Part shown: one piece after another, positions 6,082 through 12,277 of the stretch
Position numbering within the stretch: position 1 is the first letter of the stretch
Layout of the letters: the number at the start of each line of letters is the position of its first letter
Assembly: GCA_945869245.1 (NCBI GenBank)
Contig: CAMBOY010000066.1
Span: forward strand, 1 to 12,277
Reading direction: 5' to 3'
Origin: Hydrogenophaga intermedia
GTDB taxonomy: Bacteria > Pseudomonadota > Gammaproteobacteria > Burkholderiales > Burkholderiaceae_C
DNA: 12,277 nt
The notes under the pieces: generated by a model
Seen by the model: the letters and a program-made list of their open reading frames with translations, nothing else
Told to the model about the DNA's origin: nothing
Database searches by the model: none
Program-made: the position numbers and the translations under genes

Positions 6082-8640
6082 TCACCGCGTCTGGCAGCGG
6101 GCCTGCAAATGCGCCAAGGCCTCTTCCACCTGATCCACCAGCACCAGGCACACATCGCCCGGCTGGAGTCGGCCCAGCGCCGTGTCGATGGCGGCGAACT
6201 CGCCCTGAACCGTGTCGATGTGCCGCACCCGACTCGCGCCCTGCAGCCCTTGGCGCAACAGGCCCACCACTTCACCGGGCGCCCGACCGCGCTGGCAGGC
6301 GTCTTCGTAGAGGATGACCTCGTCAAAGGCCTGCCCCAGAATCTGCGTCTGCTCGCGGATGTCTTCGTCGCGCCGGTCGCCCGCGCCGCTGATGACCACG
6401 CTGCGCGTGCCCGCGGGCAGCGCCTGTACCGCACCGACCAAGGCGCGCATGGCGTCGGGGTTGTGGCCGTAATCGGCAATCACCGTGGCGCCGTTGAACT
6501 GCAGCAGATTGAAGCGCCCCGGGGTGGTGCGGGTGTCGCTCGCAAAACTGGCCAAGGCCTGGCGGATCAGCGCCCAGTCCAGCCCCAGCGCCCAAGCGGC
6601 GCCCACCGCTGCCATGACGTTGTCGATCTGGAAGCCCAGCTTGCCACCCAGGGTCATGGGCACTTGGTCGAGTGCGATGGTGTGGCGCTCGCCTTCGCGC
6701 ACCGCCACCACATGCCCACCCTCCACCCACAAGCTGCGAAAGCCCTGGGCGCGGTGGGTGGCCAGCGCCGGCTGGCTGGCGTCGGCCGCAAAAAAGATCA
6801 CCTTGCCAGGCGACACCGCCGCCATACGCACACAATGCGGGTCGGTGGCGTTGAGCACCGAAAAGCCTTGGGCCGCCACGTTTTGCACAATCACCCGCTT
6901 GAGCACGGCCAGGTCTTCTACCGTGGTGATGTAGTTCAGACCCAGGTGGTCGCCGGCGCCGATATTGGTCACCACGGCCACATCGCAGCGGTCAAAGCCC
7001 AGCCCTTCGCGCAGCATGCCGCCGCGCGCGGTTTCCAGCACCGCCGCGTCCACCTCGGGGTGGCTCAACACATTGCGCGCGCTCTTGGGGCCTGAGCAGT
7101 CGCCACTGTCGGTCTGACGGCCATTGACGTGCACGCCATCGGTGTTGGTCATGCCCACGCGCCAGCCGCGCACCGCCAGGATGTGGCTGATGAGACGCGC
7201 GGTGGTGGTCTTGCCGTTGGTGCCTGTCACTGCGACCACCGGCACACGCCCGTTGTCGCCGGGGGCAAACAGGTGGTCCACAATCGCCTCGCCGACCGCG
7301 CGGCCCTTGCCATAAGACGGCTGCAGGTGCATGCGCAGACCTGGCGCGGCGTTGACCTCCACAATGCCGCCGCTTTGGTCTTCGAGCGGGCGCAGCACAC
7401 TTTCGCACACCACGTCGACGCCGCAGATGTCGAGTCCGACCATGCGCGCCGCCGCCACCGCGCGAGCGGCCACTTCGGGATGCACCTCGTCGGTCACGTC
7501 GGTGGCGGTGCCGCCGGTGGATAGGTTGGCGTTGTTGCGCAGCACCACCCGTTCGCCCTTGGCGGGCACGCTGTCGGGGCTGTGGCCCTGAATCTGCAGC
7601 CGCGCCCGCGCAATGTCGTCGATGCGCATCTTGGTCAAGGAAGTGGCGTGGCCGTCGCCACGGCGCGGGTCGCGGTTGACCTGCTCCACCAGCTCGGTGA
7701 CAGTGTGCACGCCATCGCCGACCACATGCGGTGGTTCGCGGCGTGCGGCGGCCACCAGCTGGTCGCCCACCACCAGCAGGCGGTAATCGCTGCCGGGCAG
7801 GTATTTCTCCACCATGGGCGTGCCATATTCGGCCGCCGCCTGGTAGGCCAAGTCCAAATGCTCCCGGTCGACAATGTTGACTGTCACCCCTTTGCCTTGG
7901 TTGCCGTCTTGCGGCTTGACCACCACCGGCAGGCCGACCTCCTGGGCCGCCGCCCATGCGTCGTCCGCACTGGCCACCGGACGGCCCAGCGGCACTGGCA
8001 CACCGGCGGCGCGCAGCAGGTTTTTGCTCAGGTCTTTGTCCTGGGCGATGTTCTCGGCCACCGCGCTGGTGGAGTCGACCTCGGCAGCCCAGATGCGGCG
8101 CTGGCGCGCGCCCCAGCCCAACTGCACCAACGAGCCCTGGGTCAAGCGCCGGTAGGGAATGCCACGCGCCACAGCCGCCTGGACAATCGCGCCAGTCGAT
8201 GGGCCCAAGCGCACGTCTTCGTCGATGTCGCGCAGCGCAGCGATGCGGGCCCGTGTGTCAAAAGCCTCTGCGGCCATGGCCGCGCGGATCAGCGCCTCGG
8301 CCGCCGACAGGGCTTCGCGCCCGACCGACTCTTCGCTGTATTCGGCCACCACCTGAAACACGCCCGCTTCCACCGTGGCGGTGCAGCGGTGAAAACTCAC
8401 CGGACAACCGGCCTGCGCTTGCAGGGCCACCGCCGCCTGCGCCAGCACATGGGCCAGCGACATCTGCTCCAGTGGCAAAGGCCAAGGGCCGATCTGGGGA
8501 AAGCGCTCGCGCACAGCGGCGTCTAAGCCCGGGCGACGCAGCAACCAGTCGCCGTCGTCCACACGCACCACCGCCTCCACAGCGGTGTGGCGCGACCAGA
8601 GGTTGGGGCCCCGCAGGGCGCGAATTCGGGATATATCCAT
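6082..8640 (-). CDS. cphA: Cyanophycin synthetase (full-length)
   Basis: CphA builds cyanophycin, a poly-aspartate backbone with arginine side chains stored as cytoplasmic granules, adding Asp and Arg in two ATP-dependent steps. The 852-residue protein starts 'MDISRIRALRGPNLWSRHTA', typical of the family. An N-domain (about 1-160) is followed by an ATP-grasp domain with KPQDGNQGKG (Lys242 onward) and VEVNAAPGLRMHL. The Mur-ligase-like half has the P-loop GTNGKTT (473-479), ETARGG (Glu536), TNIGAGDHLG (Asn559, His565) and DYGHNPDA (Asp723). Both synthetic sites therefore look intact. The N-domain helix reads AHVLAQAAVALQ (from Ala63) and lacks the Glu/His residues seen in the upstream paralogue. 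The ATG at 8640 fits homologues; an upstream ATG at 8700 would overlap cphA'. No strong Shine-Dalgarno is visible, so translation may be coupled to cphA', which ends 16 nt upstream. The two genes clearly form an operon. Confidence 0.97.
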   Translation of the reverse strand: MDISRIRALRGPNLWSRHTAVEAVVRVDDGDWLLRRPGLDAAVRERFPQIGPWPLPLEQMSLAHVLAQAAVALQAQAGCPVSFHRCTATVEAGVFQVVAEYSEESVGREALSAAEALIRAAMAAEAFDTRARIAALRDIDEDVRLGPSTGAIVQAAVARGIPYRRLTQGSLVQLGWGARQRRIWAAEVDSTSAVAENIAQDKDLSKNLLRAAGVPVPLGRPVASADDAWAAAQEVGLPVVVKPQDGNQGKGVTVNIVDREHLDLAYQAAAEYGTPMVEKYLPGSDYRLLVVGDQLVAAARREPPHVVGDGVHTVTELVEQVNRDPRRGDGHATSLTKMRIDDIARARLQIQGHSPDSVPAKGERVVLRNNANLSTGGTATDVTDEVHPEVAARAVAAARMVGLDICGVDVVCESVLRPLEDQSGGIVEVNAAPGLRMHLQPSYGKGRAVGEAIVDHLFAPGDNGRVPVVAVTGTNGKTTTARLISHILAVRGWRVGMTNTDGVHVNGRQTDSGDCSGPKSARNVLSHPEVDAAVLETARGGMLREGLGFDRCDVAVVTNIGAGDHLGLNYITTVEDLAVLKRVIVQNVAAQGFSVLNATDPHCVRMAAVSPGKVIFFAADASQPALATHRAQGFRSLWVEGGHVVAVREGERHTIALDQVPMTLGGKLGFQIDNVMAAVGAAWALGLDWALIRQALASFASDTRTTPGRFNLLQFNGATVIADYGHNPDAMRALVGAVQALPAGTRSVVISGAGDRRDEDIREQTQILGQAFDEVILYEDACQRGRAPGEVVGLLRQGLQGASRVRHIDTVQGEFAAIDTALGRLQPGDVCLVLVDQVEEALAHLQARCQTR

Positions 8641-8656
8641 AGCGCAATCGTCGCGT

Positions 8657-10813
8657 TCAGGCGCCCGGCAAGGCGCCAAAGTTGTCCAGCCCAGCCGCAA
8701 TCAGCGCCGGCGCCAGCCCCGCCGCCCAAGCAGCGGCCGCGGCGGCGCACACCACCTCCGGGGCCACCAACACGCTCAGTTCGGGCAAGGGCGCGTCGGC
8801 CAGCACGGCGGTGCCGCGCATCAGGCAAATGCGGCCCTCGAGGCAACGCACGCTGCGTTGCTGGTCTGGCACATCCGCGGGCACCGGCTGTGCGCTGGTC
8901 CAAATCACCTCACCGTCGCAGTACTCGGCCAGGGCCGCCACATCGGGCGCATCCGCGTCGAGCACGGCCGCGCCGCTGGCCAACACCACATCCATCTGGG
9001 TGCGCACCACACGTGGCATGCTGTTGCGGTCGCGGATATCGTGGCGCGCCAAATCGGGCCAGCCGTCCAAGTCGGTCACCACCCCCACCGCACAACGGTC
9101 GTACGGCAGGCCATGGTCCAGAATCAGGTCGGGGCGACTTTCGATGACGGCGCAGTGCACGTCGCGGTTCATCAACAGGCGCTGGCACTGCTGCCAGTAG
9201 TCGGCACCCGCTTTTTCCATGCGGCGCGGCCCCAGGTGAATGCCGTCGCGGCACGCCACCCCCACCAAGCCAGCCGACAGGCCCATCAGATGACCGGTGA
9301 TGCGGGCCAGCAGGGTCGACTGCAGAGTGCCCGTGATGCCCACCAGCGGAATGCGCCCGTCGCCCATCGGGCCATGGTCGGGAAACAAATGGGCCACGAT
9401 GGCTTGCCCCACCGGCCGGGGCTGCCCCACCGCCGGTTTGAGGTGCATCAACAGACCAGGGCCGGCATTGACCTCAACCACGGCGCCGCCGCTGGCGTGC
9501 AGGGGCTGGCCAATATCGGTGGTGACCAGATCGATACCGGCAATGTCCAGCCCCACCACCTTGGCTGCCAGAGCCACGGCGTACGCCACCTCAGGATGGA
9601 CCGCATCGGTGCATTCAAACGCCATATTGCCGTTGCGCTGCACCAGCACACGCTGGCCCGCGGCCGGCACGCTGTTGGCCTGCAGGCCTTGGCGCTCCAG
9701 CAACAGGCACATGGCCGGCTCGCGCTCCAAGCGGATGGTCTCCAGCGGAAACTCTTCGGCCTCGCCACGGCGCGGGTCGCTGTTGAGCTGCTGATCGATC
9801 AGGGACTGCACCGCTTGCACACCATCGCCGGTGATCCACAGGCTTTCACCCCGCGCAGCGGCCACCACTTGGCCGCCCACCACCAGCACCCGGTGTTCGT
9901 TGCCGGCGATGTAACGCTCGACGATGACCTCGCTGCCCTCGGCGTCGGCCACCCCAAACGCGTGTTCGATATCGGCCCGCTCGCTCAGCTCCAGCGACAC
10001 CCCACGGCCGTGGTTGGCGTCCGACGGCTTGACCACCACCGGCAAGCCAATGTCTTGTGCGGCGTCCCAGGCGTCAGCGGGGCTGTCCACCACCCGGCCT
10101 TCGGGCACCGGCACACCGGCAGCCTGCAGCAGGGTTTTGGTGAGGTCTTTGTCGCTGGCGATGTTTTCCGCAATGGCGCTGGTCAGGTCGGTCTCTGCGG
10201 TCCAGATGCGGCGCTGGCGTGCGCCATAACCGAGTTGCACCAGGTTGCCGTCGTTGAGCCGCAGGTGCGGAATGCCGCGCTCGGTGGCGGCCGCCACAAT
10301 GGCCGCGGTCGACGGACCCAGCCAAGTGTCGTCGATCACCTCGCGCACATGCTGCACCGCCGCATCCACATCAAACGGCTCGTTGTGGATGGCCGCGTGC
10401 AACAACGCCACGCCATGGTGCAAAGCCGCTTCGGCGGTGGCGGCGTTGCGGGCGCGAAACACCATGCGGTAGACGCCAGTCTGGCTGGTGCTGCGGGTCT
10501 GGCCAAAACCCGTGGGCATGCCCGCGCGATTGAGCAGCTCTATGACGCAATGCTCCAGAATGTGACCTGCCCAGGTGCCTTCGCGCAAACGCTGAATAAA
10601 GCCACCGCGCTCGCCCACGCCGCAATGGTGCTCCTCCAAGGCCGGCAGCCACGCCAGCAAACGCTCGGTCAGTCCGGCGAGGGTATTGGACGGTCGCTGC
10701 TCCAGTTCCCCCAAGTCCAGCCACACCTCCATGGCGGAGCGGAAAGTCCACACATTGGGACCCCCCAAAAACCGGTGCTGCAGCACCCGCAGGGCAAGAC
10801 GAGGTTCGGACAT
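8657..10813 (-). CDS. cphA': Truncated cyanophycin synthetase paralogue (CphA'/CphA2-like)
   Basis: This 718-residue protein is collinear with CphA through the N-domain and ATP-grasp domain: 'LRVLQHRFLGGPNVWTFRSA', the N-domain motif GHILEHCVIEL (His84, Glu87, His88, Glu92), KPSDANHGRGV (Lys262 onward) and VEVNAGPGLLMHL. The Mur-like half is degenerate. The P-loop position reads GTLQSTL (495-501) instead of GTNGKTT, Glu558 remains but ETARGG has become ESRPDL, and the TNIGAGDHLG segment is TDLDGWPDL (Asp581, Asp587). The protein ends 223 residues after the P-loop position, against 379 in CphA, so the last domain with DYGHNP is absent. The frame is clean, so it looks selected rather than decayed. 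Similar architecture is known in cyanobacterial CphA2, which joins beta-Asp-Arg dipeptides; that role here is inference. The ATG at 10813 fits homologues; no Shine-Dalgarno precedes it. It is the first gene of the operon. Confidence 0.92.
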   Translation of the reverse strand: MSEPRLALRVLQHRFLGGPNVWTFRSAMEVWLDLGELEQRPSNTLAGLTERLLAWLPALEEHHCGVGERGGFIQRLREGTWAGHILEHCVIELLNRAGMPTGFGQTRSTSQTGVYRMVFRARNAATAEAALHHGVALLHAAIHNEPFDVDAAVQHVREVIDDTWLGPSTAAIVAAATERGIPHLRLNDGNLVQLGYGARQRRIWTAETDLTSAIAENIASDKDLTKTLLQAAGVPVPEGRVVDSPADAWDAAQDIGLPVVVKPSDANHGRGVSLELSERADIEHAFGVADAEGSEVIVERYIAGNEHRVLVVGGQVVAAARGESLWITGDGVQAVQSLIDQQLNSDPRRGEAEEFPLETIRLEREPAMCLLLERQGLQANSVPAAGQRVLVQRNGNMAFECTDAVHPEVAYAVALAAKVVGLDIAGIDLVTTDIGQPLHASGGAVVEVNAGPGLLMHLKPAVGQPRPVGQAIVAHLFPDHGPMGDGRIPLVGITGTLQSTLLARITGHLMGLSAGLVGVACRDGIHLGPRRMEKAGADYWQQCQRLLMNRDVHCAVIESRPDLILDHGLPYDRCAVGVVTDLDGWPDLARHDIRDRNSMPRVVRTQMDVVLASGAAVLDADAPDVAALAEYCDGEVIWTSAQPVPADVPDQQRSVRCLEGRICLMRGTAVLADAPLPELSVLVAPEVVCAAAAAAWAAGLAPALIAAGLDNFGALPGA

Positions 10814-10824
10814 ACGGTTGGCCA

Positions 10825-10852
10825 AATAAACGCACAAAGGCCGGACTGTCAA
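10825..10852 (-). promoter_or_regulatory. Candidate promoter of the cphA'-cphA operon
   Basis: On the minus strand a perfect TTGACA (plus 10847-10852) is followed after 16 nt by TTTATT (plus 10825-10830), a 4/6 match to TATAAT. The predicted transcription start falls near 10818, only about 5 nt before the cphA' ATG at 10813, so the message would be almost leaderless, in keeping with the missing Shine-Dalgarno. GGCCGG (10839-10844) and CCGGCC (10855-10860) form an inverted repeat around the -35 box and might be an operator. The -35 match is strong and the -10 modest. Confidence 0.45.
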
Positions 10853-10924
10853 GCCCGGCCCAGATTCCTACGTATTGTGGAACCGTCCGCGCCATGGCTG
10901 CGGTCACCAAGGCGGAAGGCGTCG

Positions 10925-10954
10925 AACAATTGCATGGGTGTCAATGCAATTGTT
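10925..10954. repeat. 11-bp perfect inverted repeat (operator-like) between cphA' and the exporter gene
   Basis: AACAATTGCAT (10925-10935) and ATGCAATTGTT (10944-10954) are perfect reverse complements with an 8-nt spacer, GGGTGTCA. The element lies 43 nt before the exporter ATG and about 110 nt upstream of the cphA' start, in the middle of the only intergenic region serving both transcription units. Arms of this length with a centre-to-centre distance of 19 nt, close to two helical turns, suit a dimeric regulator. A hairpin in a transcript is the alternative, but no T-run follows. The binding protein is not identifiable from the window. Confidence 0.6.
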
Positions 10955-10996
10955 GCCGATTCGAAACACTTGGACTGACGGACAATCCGGGTCTTC

Positions 10997-12277
10997 ATGG
11001 ACCATGCCACACCCCCTCCCGACCCAGCCACCCCCTTAGCGCGGCTGCCGCTCGACATCGACGCCCACGGGCGTTTCGCTGCCGGCGAGCTGCGGCTGCA
11101 CGCGGGCCACTGGCGCTGGCGTGCCGCACCCCAAGCCGACTGGAGCGCGCTGGAGCGCCAGCCCCACCACCGCCTGCGCGAGCGCGACCACGGTGGCGTG
11201 GCCACGCTGGACCTGATGGACGGCGACACCCTGCTGCAGCGCTGGCACTGCACCCTGGGGCAGCAGACTGAGCTGCGCGCGCTGCTGCGGGCGTTTGAAC
11301 ACGGCAGCGCCGACAACGAGGACGAACTGGCCGACCCCGAGGTAGAGAGCCCGCCGTCGACCTGGGTGCTGCTGCGGCTGTGGCGCTTTGCCCATCCCTA
11401 CCGCTGGAAGCTGCTGCTGGGTTTTGTGCTGACGCTGGCGTCCACCGCTGCCACCCTGGTGCCGCCCTACCTCACCATCCCGCTGATGGACGATGTGCTG
11501 ATCCCGTTCCAAAACGGCCAGGCCATCGATCCGGTGGCAGTGGGCTGGTTGCTCAGCGGCCTGCTCGGCGCCGGCCTGCTGGCCTGGGGCCTGGGTTGGG
11601 CCCGCACCTGGCTGCTGGCGCTGGTGTCCGAGCGCATCGCCGCCGATTTGCGCACCAGCGCGTTTGAGCACCTGCTGGGGCTGTCGCTGGACTACTTTGG
11701 CGCCAAACGCACCGGCGACCTGATGGCGCGCATCGGCAGCGAAACCGACCGGCTATCGGTGTTTCTGTCGCTGCATGCGCTGGACTTCGCGACCGATGTG
11801 CTGATGCTGGGCATGACCTCGGTGATCCTGTTCTCGATCAACCCCTGGCTGGCGCTGGTGACGCTGCTGCCCCTGCCCTTCATCGCCTGGATGATCCACC
11901 TGGTGCGCGACCGGCTGCGCACCGGCTTTGAGAAGGTCGACCGGGTCTGGGGCGATGTGACGAGTGTGCTGGCCGACACCATTCCGGGCATCCGGGTGGT
12001 CAAGGCCTTTGCCCAGGAGCGGCGCGAAGCGCAACGCTTCACCAGCGCCAACCAGCTCAACCTCGAGGTCAACGACCGCATCAACACCACCTGGAGCCTG
12101 TTCACCCCGACCGTGACGTTGCTCACCGACATGGGTCTGCTGGTGGTCTGGGGCTTTGGCATCTGGCAGGTGAGCAAGGGCGACATCACCGTGGGTGTGC
12201 TGACCGCCTTCATCGCCTACATCGGCCGTTTCTACGTCCGGATCTACTCCATGAGCCGCATCGTCTCGGTGACCCAA
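10997..12277 (+). CDS. ABC transporter, type-1 exporter permease part (3' end outside window), cyanophycin-locus associated
   Basis: The frame is open from the ATG at 10997 to the window edge, 427 residues. A TGA 19 nt upstream in frame leaves no earlier start; no good Shine-Dalgarno is seen. Residues 1-125 are a soluble, charged extension, rich in Trp and His, that I do not recognise. From about 126 the type-1 exporter membrane domain begins, with hydrophobic segments near 139-160, 183-210, 262-282, 284-302, 371-391 and 398-412. Between them are the family's coupling-helix regions, ERIAADLRTSAFEHLL, FGAKRTGDLMARIGSETDRL and IPGIRVVKAFAQERREAQRF. The ATPase domain should follow beyond the window. 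As I recall, exporters next to cphA genes in Burkholderiales are named cyanophycin metabolism-associated and are often followed by a DUF1854 gene; that gene cannot be seen here. Substrate unknown. It is divergent from cphA' across 183 nt containing the inverted repeat. Confidence 0.9.
   Translation, partial: MDHATPPPDPATPLARLPLDIDAHGRFAAGELRLHAGHWRWRAAPQADWSALERQPHHRLRERDHGGVATLDLMDGDTLLQRWHCTLGQQTELRALLRAFEHGSADNEDELADPEVESPPSTWVLLRLWRFAHPYRWKLLLGFVLTLASTAATLVPPYLTIPLMDDVLIPFQNGQAIDPVAVGWLLSGLLGAGLLAWGLGWARTWLLALVSERIAADLRTSAFEHLLGLSLDYFGAKRTGDLMARIGSETDRLSVFLSLHALDFATDVLMLGMTSVILFSINPWLALVTLLPLPFIAWMIHLVRDRLRTGFEKVDRVWGDVTSVLADTIPGIRVVKAFAQERREAQRFTSANQLNLEVNDRINTTWSLFTPTVTLLTDMGLLVVWGFGIWQVSKGDITVGVLTAFIAYIGRFYVRIYSMSRIVSVTQ

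Noticed and set aside
8641..8700. Upstream ATG at 8700 as the cphA start
   Set aside because: It adds 20 residues not seen in family starts and overlaps cphA' by 44 nt; MDISRIRALRGPN is the usual beginning.
10916..10944. TTGACA on the minus strand inside the spacer of the inverted repeat as a second cphA' promoter
   Set aside because: At 16-18 nt spacing the -10 positions read ACGCCT, CGCCTT or GCCTTC, which are not promoter-like.
8585..10978. Very long plus-strand open frame (797 codons) antisense to cphA'
   Set aside because: Mirror of cphA' codons, rich in His, Arg, Gln and Ala; no domain and no conserved start context. Considered as a possible hidden gene because of its length, but nothing supports it.
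10894..11271. Plus-strand open frame of 125 codons starting in the cphA'/exporter gap
   Set aside because: Most of it overlaps the exporter gene out of frame and its composition is Pro/Arg/Ala-rich like other shadows.

Overview
The window is GC-rich (apart from one AT-rich promoter island near 2200-2315). It carries protein families and a gene order that suggest a betaproteobacterium of the order Burkholderiales, most likely the Comamonadaceae. That placement rests on protein style and gene content, not on a marker gene. No rRNA, tRNA, CRISPR array, insertion sequence or phage gene was seen.

Layout. (1) 3-257, plus strand: the C-terminal end of a LuxR-type regulator, cut by the window edge. 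(2) 268-5081: an amino-sugar block. glmS and glmU lie on the minus strand and supply the first and last steps of UDP-GlcNAc synthesis. Between them on the plus strand are an Lrp/AsnC-family regulator, divergent from glmS, and a membrane-anchored DUF2726 protein that converges on glmU. (3) 5158-6045, plus strand: a DUF6279-type lipoprotein divergent from glmU. (4) 6082-10813, minus strand: two tandem cyanophycin synthetase genes, a truncated paralogue first (here cphA') and full-length cphA 16 nt behind it. (5) 10997-12277, plus strand: the start of a type-1 ABC exporter, divergent from cphA' and running off the window.

The cyanophycin locus is the most interesting part. The two synthetases look complementary. 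CphA' keeps the N-domain H-x2-E-H-x3-E motif, which fits the primer-making hydrolase site described in cyanophycin synthetases, and an intact ATP-grasp domain. Its Mur-ligase-like half has lost the P-loop lysine and the catalytic His/Asn and stops about 155 residues early. CphA has complete ATP-grasp and Mur-like sites but has lost the N-domain motif (H-x2-A-Q-x3-A). A perfect 11-bp inverted repeat lies in the divergent promoter region between cphA' and the exporter gene, and could coordinate the two transcription units.

All other genes look intact and ordinary. Intergenic gaps are short (10, 125, 132, 6, 76, 36, 16 and 183 nt), so no gene-free stretch exceeds 300 bases.
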